Source of the DNA: Noviherbaspirillum aridicola
GTDB lineage: Bacteria > Pseudomonadota > Gammaproteobacteria > Burkholderiales > Burkholderiaceae_D
Direction of reading: 5' to 3'
Length of the DNA stretch: 64,000 nt
Assembly: GCF_019656455.1 (NCBI RefSeq)
Contig: NZ_BPMK01000003.1
Span: 62,001 to 126,000 of the forward strand
The first letter of the stretch is position 1; the number at the start of each line of letters is the position of its first letter. The notes under the pieces were generated by a model, which made no database searches, was not told the origin of the DNA, and saw nothing but the letters and a program-made list of their open reading frames with translations. Position numbers and translations under genes: made by a program. Below, in pieces: positions 26,295-35,784 of this stretch.

Positions 26295-27098
26295 TTAGTC
26301 GCCGTACAGCTTTTGCTTGAGTTCGCGCCGCTGCTGCGCTTCGAGCGACAGCGTGGCGGTCGGCCGCGCGAGCAGGCGGGGGATGCCGATCGGCTCGCCG
26401 GTTTCCTCGCACCAGCCGTAGTCGCCGGCGTCAATGCTGGCGATCGCCTGCTGAACCTTCTTGAGCAGCTTGCGCTCGCGGTCGCGGGTACGCAGTTCGA
26501 GCGCGTGTTCTTCTTCGATCGTCGCACGGTCGGCGGGGTCCGGGACCAGTACCGTTTCGCGCAGATGCTCCGTGGTCTCGCCGGCGTTCTTCAGCAGGTC
26601 GCGCTCCAGTTGCTGCAGCCGCGCCTTGAAGAAGGCCAGCTGGGCCTCGTTCATGTAATCCTCTTCGGACATCTTGAGGATTTCTTCTTCGGTCAGCAGG
26701 TTGCCGCCGGCAGGGGCGGACGGAGTCTGTTTAGTTGTTTTGGTAGCCACTTCGCTTACTTTCGAAACTACGGGGTTTTCCATTGTATCTGTTAATGCCG
26801 GGGCCTCAGGATGGGCCGACGCCTCCGGTGCGTCGGTTTTCCTGGCGGCGCTTTTCGCTGCGGCACCCCTGGGGGCGGCCGCCTTCCTCGCCGTCGCCGG
26901 CTTCGCTCGCGCCTCCACCGCGGCAAGGCTGCTTTTTACCGTGCTTTGGGCTGGTTTGGCAATGGATTTCGTCTTGCCGGCGGCGGCGCTCCTGGCGGGC
27001 GCCGGCTTTGCAGGCGCCGCCGACTTGGTCTCTGCCTTGGCTTTGGCGGTCTTGGCAGTGCTGCCCTTGGCGGCAGATCTTGTTGCGGTTGCGTTCAT
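26295..27098 (-). CDS. dksA: DksA transcription factor with long basic N-terminal tail and incomplete zinc finger
   Basis: An RNA-polymerase secondary-channel regulator that works with ppGpp in the stringent response. The DksA core spans about residues 130-267 (LLTEEEILKMSEEDYMNEAQ, the coiled coil with DPADRATIEEE, and the globular part). In the zinc-finger region only one of four cysteines remains (GWCEETGEPIGIPRLLARPT, then SLEAQ where CxxC is expected), so it likely folds without zinc. A Lys/Ala/Thr-rich tail of about 105 residues, like a histone-H1 tail, precedes the core. ATG 27098 has AGGGGA upstream and is favoured; ATG 26783 would give a tail-less form of usual length. Confidence 0.9.
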   Translation of the reverse strand: MNATATRSAAKGSTAKTAKAKAETKSAAPAKPAPARSAAAGKTKSIAKPAQSTVKSSLAAVEARAKPATARKAAAPRGAAAKSAARKTDAPEASAHPEAPALTDTMENPVVSKVSEVATKTTKQTPSAPAGGNLLTEEEILKMSEEDYMNEAQLAFFKARLQQLERDLLKNAGETTEHLRETVLVPDPADRATIEEEHALELRTRDRERKLLKKVQQAIASIDAGDYGWCEETGEPIGIPRLLARPTATLSLEAQQRRELKQKLYGD

Positions 27099-27229
27099 GT
27101 TGTCCCCTCATTGAACTGCCCGAAACCTTCGATCGCGCCCAGGTCGAGGCCGGTCGCGTACAGCGCCTTGAGGCACTGTGCCAGCGCGCCGGCACGCGCA
27201 CTTGAACCTTGATCAAAAGTACAAATAGT

Positions 27230-28279
27230 TTATACCAAACACTGTTCCAGACCCCGAATAAAAGTTTCCTTTGGGAGATTCTTGCCGATGAAGACCATCT
27301 TGCTGCCGCGCGCCTCGCCGTCGGCCCACCTGGCGCCGATATCGGTGCCCATCATCTGGTGCACGCCCTGGAACACCACTTTGCGGTCGGCGCCTTCCAT
27401 CCACAGCACGCCCTTGTAGCGCAGCATGCGCGGGCCGTAGACCTGCAGCAGCCCGCCGAGGAATTCGTCGAGGCGCGCCGTGCTGAAGGGGCGGTCGCTG
27501 CGGAAGGAGAAGGCCGCGATGTCGTCGGAATGATGCGCGTGGTGATGGTCGTGGGCGTGGTCGTGGCCGCAGTGCTCGCCGCATTCATGGCCGTGCTCAT
27601 GCTCGTGCGCATGCGCGTCTTCCGAGGCCAGGAAGTCCGGGTCGAGTTCCAGCTTGTCATTGAGGTTGAAACCCCGCAGGTCGAGCACTTCGGAAATCGG
27701 CACCCGGCCGAAGTCGGTCTTGCCGATAGGCGCGCGCGGGTTGATGCGGGTGAGACGGGCGGTCAGCGCGGCGAGCTGCGCGGCATCGACCAGGTCCGTC
27801 TTCGACAGCAGCAGCCTGTCGGCGAAGCCGACCTGGCGCTGCGCCTCCTCGTGCTCGTCGAGCTGCTGCATCGCGTGGCGGGCGTCGACCACCGTCACCA
27901 CCGCATCGAGCACATAGCTGGCCGCCACTTCGTCGTCCATGAAGAAGGTCTGTGCCACCGGGCCGGGATTGGCCAGCCCCGTGGTCTCGATCACCACGTG
28001 ATCGAAATCCAGCTCGCCGGCGGCGCGTTTCTGCGCCAGCGTGGCGAGCGCGAGGATCAGGTCGCCGCGCACGGTGCAGCAGACGCAGCCGTTGCTCATC
28101 TCGACGATCTGTTCGTTGCTGTCCTGGACCAGGATTTCATTGTCGATGTTCTCCTGGCCGAATTCGTTTTCGATCACCGCGATCCGGTGGCCGTGCGGCT
28201 CCTTGAGGATGCGGTTGAGCAGGGTCGTCTTGCCGGCGCCGAGAAAGCCGGTGAGTATGGTGGCGGGTACGAGTTTCAT
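27230..28279 (-). CDS. COG0523 (CobW/ZigA-like) GTP-binding metal chaperone
   Basis: A 349-residue G3E-family GTPase. Walker A GFLGAGKTTLLNR is at residues 11-23, the metal-site motif GCVCC at about residue 64-68, SKTD at about 160, and a His-rich loop (AHEHEHGHECGEHCGHDHAH) at about residues 207-226 that should bind zinc. Family members deliver zinc to client enzymes under starvation. The start is ATG 28279. It lies 26 bp after a Fur-family gene on the same strand, with a Zur-type operator ahead of the pair, and directly upstream of dksA. Confidence 0.92.
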   Translation of the reverse strand: MKLVPATILTGFLGAGKTTLLNRILKEPHGHRIAVIENEFGQENIDNEILVQDSNEQIVEMSNGCVCCTVRGDLILALATLAQKRAAGELDFDHVVIETTGLANPGPVAQTFFMDDEVAASYVLDAVVTVVDARHAMQQLDEHEEAQRQVGFADRLLLSKTDLVDAAQLAALTARLTRINPRAPIGKTDFGRVPISEVLDLRGFNLNDKLELDPDFLASEDAHAHEHEHGHECGEHCGHDHAHDHHHAHHSDDIAAFSFRSDRPFSTARLDEFLGGLLQVYGPRMLRYKGVLWMEGADRKVVFQGVHQMMGTDIGARWADGEARGSKMVFIGKNLPKETFIRGLEQCLV

Positions 28280-28305
28280 CGGTTGAGTCGCTTGTCTGGC
28301 CCGGG

Positions 28306-28782
28306 TCACTGCGCGCAGTCGGCGCACCAACCCTTGACGGTGAATTCGATATCGTGGCTGCGGAATCCCTTGCCGAGCGAATCCTGCAGCGCCTTTTCCA
28401 GCAGTTCTGCCTCGGCGATGCTGTCGAGGCAGAACACGCGCGCGCAGCGGGTGCACTTGAAATGGCCGTGCTGATGGTGCGTGCTGCCGTGATCGGCGCC
28501 GGCGCTGTAGCGGAAGACCCGGTCGTCGCCCGCGATCTTGTGCGCCAGGCCGGCGTCGGTGAGGCAGTCGAGCGCGCGGTAGAGCGTGACGCGGTCCATG
28601 CCGGCCAACGCATCCTGCATGTCCTGGTGACTGCAGGCGCGGCCGGCGTCGAGCAGGGCGGCCAGTACCTTCACCCGCGCGCTGGTGATGCGCACGCTGG
28701 CCGCGCGCAGCTGCGCCTCGGCCAGGGCTGCCCGGGCATCCTGGCCGGCGGCGTCGATCGCATGTCTTGTCCTGCTGCTCAT
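28306..28782 (-). CDS. zur: Fur-family regulator, probably zinc-responsive (Zur)
   Basis: A 158-residue DNA-binding repressor. The winged helix covers about residues 20-85 (RITSARVKVLAALL, MDRVTLYRALDCL). The C-terminal dimer domain has metal ligands HHQHGHFKCTRCARVFC and a second cysteine pair WCADC at the very end. Zinc specificity is inferred from the COG0523 partner and the operator, not from sequence alone. The ATG at 28782 has GGAAG upstream; the alternative start at 28830 would lie inside the palindrome. It probably represses its own operon. Confidence 0.85.
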   Translation of the reverse strand: MSSRTRHAIDAAGQDARAALAEAQLRAASVRITSARVKVLAALLDAGRACSHQDMQDALAGMDRVTLYRALDCLTDAGLAHKIAGDDRVFRYSAGADHGSTHHQHGHFKCTRCARVFCLDSIAEAELLEKALQDSLGKGFRSHDIEFTVKGWCADCAQ

Positions 28783-28810
28783 GTGCTTGCTTCCGGAAGC
28801 GAGATGCGAA

Positions 28811-28843
28811 ATTATGCCCCGATTTTGCAATCAAGTTGCAAAA
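28811..28843 (-). promoter_or_regulatory. Zur-type palindromic operator and -10 box upstream of zur-COG0523
   Basis: Bases 28823-28843 form a perfect inverted repeat, TTTTGCAA-N5-TTGCAAAA, in the gap between the rRNA methyltransferase stop and the zur start. On the minus strand a CATAAT -10-like box (28811-28816) follows 6 bases later, so a bound dimer would cover the -35 region. Size and symmetry fit Fur-family operators; zinc control is inferred. Confidence 0.65.
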
Positions 28844-28867
28844 ATTGGCAGCGGAGAAACGCCGGGT

Positions 28868-30070
28868 TCAATCCTTGTACAGCATCAGGCCCTTGAGGTA
28901 TTCCCCCTCCGGGAAGGCCGCGCTCATCGGATGGTCGGCGCCGGCCGACAGGCGCCTGAGGACGCGGGCATCGACCCGGGCGTCGCTGGCGGCGCCGGCG
29001 ACGATCTTCTGGAACAGATCGGCCGGGATGGCGCCGGAGCAGGAATAGGTGAACAGCATGCCCCCCGGACGCAGCAGCTGCAGGCCGAGCAGATTGATGT
29101 CCTTGTAGGCGCGCGCCGCCCGGTCCGCGTGCGCCGGCGAGGAGGCGAACTTCGGCGGATCGAGCACGATCAGGTCGAACTGCCGGCCTTCCTCGCGCAG
29201 GGTGCGCAAGACCTTGAAGACGTCGGCGTCGCGCCACTCGGCGCGCGTGGCGTCGAAGCCGTTGAGCGCGACGTTGCGGGCGCCGGTCGCCAGCGCCTCG
29301 CCCGAGGAATCGATCGACATCACGCTCCGGGCGCCGCCCTTGAGCGCGGCCAGCGAAAAGCCGCCGGTATAGCAGAAGCAGTTCAGCACCTCGCGCTGCG
29401 CCGCATGTTCCATCACCAGGCGGCGGTTGTCGCGCTGGTCGATGTAGAAGCCGGTCTTGTGGCCGTGGCGGATGTCGACCGCGTAGCGGATGCCGTTCTC
29501 GGTGACCAGCGTCTCCGGCCCCGGCTCGTCGCCGGCGAGCACGCCGGTCACCAGCGGCATGCCTTCACGCTCGCGCACCGAGGCGTCGGAGCGCTCATAG
29601 ACATTCGGGCAGCCGGTTTCGGCGATCAGCGCCTGCACGATCGGCACCTTCCAGGCCTCGACCCCGGCCGACTGGAACTGGCACACCAGCCAGCCCTCGC
29701 GCCCGCCGTACCAGTCGGCGACGAGACCGGGGAAGCCGTCGGCTTCGCCGAAGATCAGACGGATGGCGTCGGTATCGCGCACCATGGCGGCGCGATAGGC
29801 GAGCGCGCGCCTGACGCGGCGCTTGATCATCGCATGGTCGACCGCTTCATTCTCGTCGAAGCTCCAGACGCGGGCGCGGATCTGCGAATGCGGACTGTAG
29901 GCCGCGCGCGCCAGGAACTGGCCCGTCGCCGAGCGCAGCACCGCGGTGGCGCCGGGCTTGCTGCGCTCTTCCGGCTTGCCCTCGACGCGCTCGATCGCGG
30001 TCGGAAATATCCAGGGATGGCGCCGCAGCAGGCTTTTTTCCTTGCCCGGCTTGAGTGTGATGGTCAGCAT
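28868..30070 (-). CDS. Class I SAM-dependent 23S rRNA methyltransferase (RlmI/RlmK-type)
   Basis: A 400-residue protein with an N-terminal PUA domain (MLTITLKPGKEKSLLRRHPW, about residues 1-85), a central EEHEE-like domain and a Rossmann methyltransferase domain. The SAM motif is LNCFCYTGGFSLAAL at about residue 235, the acidic motif VMSIDSS, and motif IV is LIVLDPPKFA, as in RlmI, which makes m5C1962 in 23S rRNA. The longer frame upstream, antisense-looking and overlapping xerC, is rejected. It lies 20 bp after xerC. Confidence 0.9.
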   Translation of the reverse strand: MLTITLKPGKEKSLLRRHPWIFPTAIERVEGKPEERSKPGATAVLRSATGQFLARAAYSPHSQIRARVWSFDENEAVDHAMIKRRVRRALAYRAAMVRDTDAIRLIFGEADGFPGLVADWYGGREGWLVCQFQSAGVEAWKVPIVQALIAETGCPNVYERSDASVREREGMPLVTGVLAGDEPGPETLVTENGIRYAVDIRHGHKTGFYIDQRDNRRLVMEHAAQREVLNCFCYTGGFSLAALKGGARSVMSIDSSGEALATGARNVALNGFDATRAEWRDADVFKVLRTLREEGRQFDLIVLDPPKFASSPAHADRAARAYKDINLLGLQLLRPGGMLFTYSCSGAIPADLFQKIVAGAASDARVDARVLRRLSAGADHPMSAAFPEGEYLKGLMLYKD

Positions 30071-30089
30071 GATGTGTGAGGAAGGGGGT

Positions 30090-31082
30090 TCAGCCCGTCT
30101 TGTCCGATTTCTTGGCGCGCGGGTGGGCGGCGTCATAGACCTGGGCCAGGCGCTGGAAATCCAGCGAGGTATAGATCTGGGTGGCGGCGATCGAGGCATG
30201 GCCCAGCATTTCCTGCACCGCCCGCAGGTCGCCCGAGGACTGCAGCACATGGGTGGCGAACGAGTGGCGCAGCACGTGCGGATGCACGTTGGCGGGAATG
30301 CCGAGCGCGCGCGCGTGGGTGGTCAGGCGCTGATGCACCGCGCGCGGGCTGATGCGGTTGCCGCGCGCGCTCAGAAACAGCGGATTGGGGTCGCCCTTGA
30401 CCAGGGTGTCGCGCACTTCCAGCCAGGCCCGCAGCGCGTCGATGGCCGGTCCGCCGACCGGCACCCGGCGCTGCTTGCTGCCCTTGCCGGTGACCTGCAC
30501 CTCGCGCTCGTCGAGATCCACCCAGCCCGCGGACTGGTAGTCGCCGTCGCGCACGAAGCGCACATCCAGCCCCGACAGTTCGGACACGCGCAGGCCGCTC
30601 GAATACAGCAGTTCGAACATCGCGCGGTTGCAGCGCTGATCCGCGCTGGCCGGATCGCGGCCCGGCATGCTTTCGGCGACCACGCGCACCGCGTCGTCCG
30701 CCGACAGCGCCTTGGGCAGGGGCTTGCTGCGCTTGGGCGGCTTGACGCCGTCGACCGGGTTGGCGGCCAGCGGTTCCTGGTCGGCCAGCCAGTCGAAGAA
30801 GCCGCGCCAGGCGGACAGCTTGCGCGCGATCGAGCGGGGATTCAGACCGCCGGCATGCAGCTGCGAAGCGAAGCGGCGCACCTGGAAATGATCGACGGCG
30901 GCGAAGGCGGGCGCGCCCGGCAGCCTGGCGACCATGTCGGCGAGGTCGCGCAGGTCGCGGCCGTAGCTGGAAAGGGTATGCGCGGAGAGCTTGCGCTGCT
31001 TCAGGCTGTCGAGATAGCCGGCGATACGCGCGGCATGGGACGGACTGGTGGCGGCATCCACGGCGGGCGCTGCATCAGTCAA
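30090..31082 (-). CDS. xerC: Site-specific tyrosine recombinase XerC
   Basis: A 330-residue tyrosine recombinase resolving chromosome dimers at dif with XerD. The N-terminal SAM-like DNA-binding domain covers about residues 20-105. Catalytic residues are visible: Arg in SSGLRVSEL, Lys in GKGSKQRRVP, HVLRHSFATH (His-x2-Arg), GHASIAAT (His) and the nucleophilic Tyr in TQIYTSLD. It overlaps the DUF484 gene by 8 bases in the conserved dapF-DUF484-xerC order, which marks it as housekeeping and not a mobile integrase. Confidence 0.96.
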   Translation of the reverse strand: MTDAAPAVDAATSPSHAARIAGYLDSLKQRKLSAHTLSSYGRDLRDLADMVARLPGAPAFAAVDHFQVRRFASQLHAGGLNPRSIARKLSAWRGFFDWLADQEPLAANPVDGVKPPKRSKPLPKALSADDAVRVVAESMPGRDPASADQRCNRAMFELLYSSGLRVSELSGLDVRFVRDGDYQSAGWVDLDEREVQVTGKGSKQRRVPVGGPAIDALRAWLEVRDTLVKGDPNPLFLSARGNRISPRAVHQRLTTHARALGIPANVHPHVLRHSFATHVLQSSGDLRAVQEMLGHASIAATQIYTSLDFQRLAQVYDAAHPRAKKSDKTG

Positions 31083-31746
31083 GCAGGCAGACCAGCGCCG
31101 CGCTGGCGGTGTCGCCGATCTTGCTCAGGAAGTCGGTCGCCATGTCGCTGGTGAAGCGGGCCGGGTCGGGCGAGCCGAGCACCAGCAGGCCGAAGGCCTG
31201 TTCCGCGCCCTCGGCGCGCAGCGGCAGCATCGCGATCGATTGCGGCGTTTCCTGCGCATCCTCGATCCAGCCGGCGGCCTCGAATTCCTGGTTCGGTCCG
31301 CAGTAGGGCGCGGTCAGGCCGTTGCAGAAGATGCGCGCGTCGTCGGACACCGGCGCCGCGAACCAGGTGTGGGCGAAGGATTCCGCCACGCCCCAGATGC
31401 GCAGCGTCGCATGCGGCACGCCGAAGATGTTCTGCAATCCCGCCACCAGCGTGTGCGGCATGTCGACATCGTTGCGCGCGGCCAGCAGCGAGCGGGTCCA
31501 GCGGTGGAATTTCTCGGTGATCTCGTCGTTTTCCTGGGCGATGCGCAGCAGTTCCGCAAGCCGCAGCTCCATCACCTTGAGCTTTTCGCGCAGGACTTCC
31601 ATCTGGCGCTCCTGCAGCGACACCGTGCGGCCGGTCACCGGACTCGACAGCTTCACCCGGGACAGCAGCTCGCTGTGCTGTTCGAAGAACTCCGGATTGT
31701 CGATCAGGAAGTCGGCGAGGGCTTGGGTGTCGATTTGGGAAGTCAT
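31075..31746 (-). CDS. DUF484 family protein (GAF-like)
   Basis: A 223-residue cytoplasmic protein of the DUF484 family. N-terminal FLIDNPEFFEQHSELLSRVKL and SLQERQMEVLREKLKVMELRL form a coiled segment; a GAF-like domain follows, with MLPLRAEGAEQAFGLLVLGSPDPARF and FLSKIGDTASAALV near the end. No biochemical role is established. The 8-base overlap with xerC and position after dapF match the conserved proteobacterial cluster. Confidence 0.9.
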   Translation of the reverse strand: MTSQIDTQALADFLIDNPEFFEQHSELLSRVKLSSPVTGRTVSLQERQMEVLREKLKVMELRLAELLRIAQENDEITEKFHRWTRSLLAARNDVDMPHTLVAGLQNIFGVPHATLRIWGVAESFAHTWFAAPVSDDARIFCNGLTAPYCGPNQEFEAAGWIEDAQETPQSIAMLPLRAEGAEQAFGLLVLGSPDPARFTSDMATDFLSKIGDTASAALVCLLD

Positions 31747-31792
31747 GGCTGGCAGGAGTAAGCGCCCGGCGGCGCAGGGCAGTGATTGTAAA

Positions 31793-32644
31793 TCAGATCT
31801 CGATGGTGCCTTCGAATACGCAGACGGCGGGGCCGGTCATCATGACCGGCGCGTTGCCGCCCTCCCAGGCGATGCTCAGCTCGCCGCCACGGGTGCTCAC
31901 GCGCACCGGCGAGTCGAGCAGGCCGCGGCGGATGCCGGACACGACCGCGGCGCAGGCGCCCGTGCCGCAGGCGAGCGTCTCGCCGGCGCCGCGCTCGTAC
32001 ACCCGCAGCTTGATGTGATGGCGGTCGATCACCTGCATGAAGCCGGCATTGACGCGGTTCGGAAAGCGCGGATGGCGCTCGATCAGCGGACCGTCGGTCT
32101 CCACCGGCGCGCGCTCGGCATCCTCGACCACCTGCACCGCATGCGGATTGCCCATCGAGACCGCGGAGATCAGCGCGGTCCTGCCGTCGACCTCCAGCGG
32201 CCACAGGGTGTCCTCGCCCAGCGCCTGCGGCGTCAGGCCGGCGGCGTCGAAGGGCACGCGCTCCGGCTGCAGCACCGGGGCGCCCATGTTGACCGTGATG
32301 CCGCCGTCGTCTTCCAGCCGGGGCTCGATCACGCCGGACATGGTCTCCACCCTGATCGCGCGCTTGCCGGTCAGGCCCTTGTCGGTGACGAAGCGGACAA
32401 AGGCGCGGGCGCCGTTGCCGCACTGCTCGACCTCGCCGCCGTCGGCGTTGTAGATGCGATAACGGAAGTCGGTTTCCGGCGTGCGGGCGCGCTCGACCAC
32501 CAGGATCTGGTCTGCGCCGATGCCGAAGCGGCGGTCCGCCAGGCGCTTCCACTGGGCCGGGCTGAAGTCGATCTGCTGGTTGACGGCATCGATGACGACG
32601 AAGTCGTTGCCGGCGCCGTGCATTTTGGTGAAGGTGAGTTTCAT
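31793..32644 (-). CDS. dapF: Diaminopimelate epimerase
   Basis: A 283-residue enzyme converting LL- to meso-diaminopimelate for lysine and peptidoglycan. The two catalytic cysteines are in [12 protein letters not shown] (about residue 77) and LACGTGACA (about residue 228). The N-terminal [19 protein letters not shown] is the family signature. Length is standard. It lies between lpxL and DUF484 on the same strand. Confidence 0.97.
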   Translation of the reverse strand: MKLTFTKMHGAGNDFVVIDAVNQQIDFSPAQWKRLADRRFGIGADQILVVERARTPETDFRYRIYNADGGEVEQCGNGARAFVRFVTDKGLTGKRAIRVETMSGVIEPRLEDDGGITVNMGAPVLQPERVPFDAAGLTPQALGEDTLWPLEVDGRTALISAVSMGNPHAVQVVEDAERAPVETDGPLIERHPRFPNRVNAGFMQVIDRHHIKLRVYERGAGETLACGTGACAAVVSGIRRGLLDSPVRVSTRGGELSIAWEGGNAPVMMTGPAVCVFEGTIEI

Positions 32645-32660
32645 GCGGCGATTATAGTGG

Positions 32661-33509
32661 TTACGCCCGGGCCGCGGCAGGCCGCGCCACGCCCTTCGGC
32701 GCCTTGTAGCGGTGGTAGCTCCAGAAATACTGGGCCGGGCAGCGGGCGATGAGTTCTTCCATCGCCGCATTGATCGTGCGCGCCTGCTGCTCCGCGGTGT
32801 CGCCGAGCGCGCGGTCGAGGCGGAAAAAGCGCAGCACGAAGCCGGCGCCGCGCGGCAGGCGCTCGGCATAGGTGAGGATCACCGGCGCGCCCGACATCTG
32901 CTGCAGCTTGCCGGGCAGGGTCATGGTGTAGGCGGGGAGGCCGAAGAAATCCGCCCACACGCCTTCGCCGTTCTGCGGCACCTGGTCGGGCAGGATGCCG
33001 ATCGGCTCGCCGCTCCTGAGGGTCTTGAGCAGGGTGCGCACGCCGGACAGGGTGGCCGGCGCCAGCCTGAGCCGGCCGCGCGCGCGGGCGCCTTCGATCA
33101 GCGGCTTGAGCGCCTCCTTGCGCGGCGGCCGGTACATCACCGTCAGCGGCGTCCGCGTCGCCACCACCTGGGCGGTGATTTCGAAGCAGCCGAGATGAGG
33201 CGTCAGGAAAATGATGCCGCCGCCCGCGTCCAGCGCCTGCTGCACCACGTCCCAGTCTTCCACCCGCACGCTGTCGAGCACCCGCTGCGGCGGCGCGCAC
33301 CAGACGAAGGGCAGTTCGAGCACATTCTTGCCGGCTTCGCGCACGGCCTGCGGCAGGCTGTCGCCGAATCCTGCGCGGCGTATGTTGGCGGCCATGCGGC
33401 GGCGGTATTTCGGGGAGACCAGGTAGACCAGCCAGCCGAGCGCGGAACCGACGGCATGCAGGATTGGCAAGGGCAGCCGGGACAGCAGGCGGAAAAGCGT
33501 GACAAGCAT
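32661..33509 (-). CDS. lpxL: Lipid A biosynthesis lauroyl/myristoyl-type acyltransferase
   Basis: An inner-membrane LpxL/HtrB-family acyltransferase that adds a secondary acyl chain to Kdo2-lipid IVA. It has an N-terminal membrane helix ([17 protein letters not shown]), the catalytic HX4E motif in TPHLGCFEI, and [23 protein letters not shown] 33509 gives MLVTLFRLL and 282 residues; a GTG at 33575 would add 22 residues but overlap the metK promoter. No strong ribosome site precedes either. It is divergent from metK. Confidence 0.88.
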   Translation of the reverse strand: MLVTLFRLLSRLPLPILHAVGSALGWLVYLVSPKYRRRMAANIRRAGFGDSLPQAVREAGKNVLELPFVWCAPPQRVLDSVRVEDWDVVQQALDAGGGIIFLTPHLGCFEITAQVVATRTPLTVMYRPPRKEALKPLIEGARARGRLRLAPATLSGVRTLLKTLRSGEPIGILPDQVPQNGEGVWADFFGLPAYTMTLPGKLQQMSGAPVILTYAERLPRGAGFVLRFFRLDRALGDTAEQQARTINAAMEELIARCPAQYFWSYHRYKAPKGVARPAAARA

Positions 33510-33541
33510 CAAGGAAAGGGCGGCGGCGCCGCGCGCGACGG

Positions 33542-33570
33542 TTGGTGATTTCTTTGCAGACGCGTAAAAT
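33542..33570 (+). promoter_or_regulatory. Sigma-70 promoter of metK
   Basis: TTGGTG (33542-33547) and TAAAAT (33565-33570) are separated by 17 bases. Transcription from near 33577 would give a leader of about 145 bases containing the SAM-II-like pseudoknot and the ribosome-site stem. Confidence 0.55.
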
Positions 33571-33606
33571 AACACACCGCCGCGCTTCCTTTCCCGGAAG
33601 ACGCAG

Positions 33607-33720
33607 GCGCCGCCGAGTTAATCAGACAACTTGCGAGGCGGTTGATAAATCTCGCTAAAGCGTCGCAGGCTCAAGGATCTGGCCGCGACATGGTCAATCA
33701 CGCAACAGAAGGAGCCTGCG
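33607..33720 (+). promoter_or_regulatory. Candidate SAM-II-like riboswitch with RBS-sequestering stem, metK leader
   Basis: A hairpin CCGCC (33610-33614)/GGCGG (33637-33641) encloses a 22-base loop whose GCGA (33633-33636) can pair with TCGC (33652-33655), making an H-type pseudoknot. The 3' part reads TGATAAAT-N3-GCTAAA, the conserved pattern of SAM-II/SAM-V aptamers. Downstream, CGCAGGCTC (33664-33672) is perfectly complementary to GAGCCTGCG (33712-33720), which contains the GGAG site and abuts ATG 33721. A competing hairpin (GTCGC..GG 33662-33669 with CCGCGAC 33683-33689) uses the same arm. This looks like a translational off switch for SAM synthetase; assignment is by eye. Confidence 0.6.
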
Positions 33721-34884
<1,164 letters not shown>

Positions 34885-34890
34885 GAAAAC

Positions 34891-35784
34891 ATGCCGCGCG
34901 CGTCGCACCTGCTTGCGGCTGCCATGCTGGCGCTCGCCTGCGTCGCCAGCCAGGCCGCCACTCCGGCGGCGCAGCTCGGCGAGCTGTGCAAGCAGCTCAC
35001 GCCGCGCCTGCCGCGCATCACCCAGCAGACCTGCGAGCGCAGCCAGCTGAGCGCCACCGGCGCCGTGTCGCGCAACGGTTTTCCCATCCTGATGCGCGCG
35101 GTGCCGCCGAAGACCGGCAAGAAGGACCCGCTGCGGGTCCTGCTGCTCGGTGGCATACACGGCGACGAGCTGACCGCAGCGGCCATCGTGTTCGAATGGA
35201 TGCAGTGGCTGCAGGGGCCGCAGTCGCAGGAATTCCACTGGCACGTCGCGCCGGTGGTCAATCCCGACGGCCTGCTTGCCGCCAGGCCGCAGCGCGTCAA
35301 TGCCAATGGCGTGGATCTCAACCGCAACTTCCCGACGCCCGGCTGGGAACGCGATGCGCGGCATTACTGGGTCAAGACCACCGGCCGCGACCCGCGCCGC
35401 TTCCCCGGACAGGCGCCGCTGTCGGAGCCGGAGTCGCGCTGGCTGGACCAGGAAATCGACCGCTTCCGCCCGCATGTGATCATCTCGGTGCATGCGCCGT
35501 TCGGCGTGCTCGACCTCGACGGACCGGCCAAGGCACCGCGCCAGTTCGGCAAGCTGTTCTTCAACCGCGTCGGCGTCTATCCGGGCTCGCTCGGCAACTA
35601 CGGCGGCGTGCACAAGAACGTGCCGGTGATCACCATCGAGCTGCCGAATGCGCTGGAAATGCCCGACAAGGCGGAGACGCGCCGGATCTGGGTCGACATG
35701 ATCGACTGGATCGTCAGGAGCGTGCCGACCCACGGCAAGACGGCGCAGCGCGTGTCGACGCGGCCGGAAGCGAACGAACACTGA
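34891..35784 (+). CDS. Exported M14-type zinc carboxypeptidase/amidase (MpaA-like)
   Basis: A 297-residue protein with a signal peptide (LLAAAMLALACVASQA). The M14 zinc site is GGIHGDEL (His and Glu, about residue 87-90), with the substrate-binding NANGVDLNRNFP, a third ligand in SVHAPFGVLD, and a likely catalytic Glu in ITIELPNAL. The closest known role is murein peptide amidase A, which cleaves gamma-D-Glu-Dap, but MpaA is cytoplasmic and this one looks exported. It lies between metK and the SAH-riboswitch unit, so it probably rides on the metK transcript. Confidence 0.8.
   Translation: MPRASHLLAAAMLALACVASQAATPAAQLGELCKQLTPRLPRITQQTCERSQLSATGAVSRNGFPILMRAVPPKTGKKDPLRVLLLGGIHGDELTAAAIVFEWMQWLQGPQSQEFHWHVAPVVNPDGLLAARPQRVNANGVDLNRNFPTPGWERDARHYWVKTTGRDPRRFPGQAPLSEPESRWLDQEIDRFRPHVIISVHAPFGVLDLDGPAKAPRQFGKLFFNRVGVYPGSLGNYGGVHKNVPVITIELPNALEMPDKAETRRIWVDMIDWIVRSVPTHGKTAQRVSTRPEANEH

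Noticed and set aside
30090-31082. Integrase of a mobile element
   Set aside because: The gene is XerC in the conserved dapF-DUF484-xerC cluster, with no attachment repeats, tRNA target or phage genes nearby.
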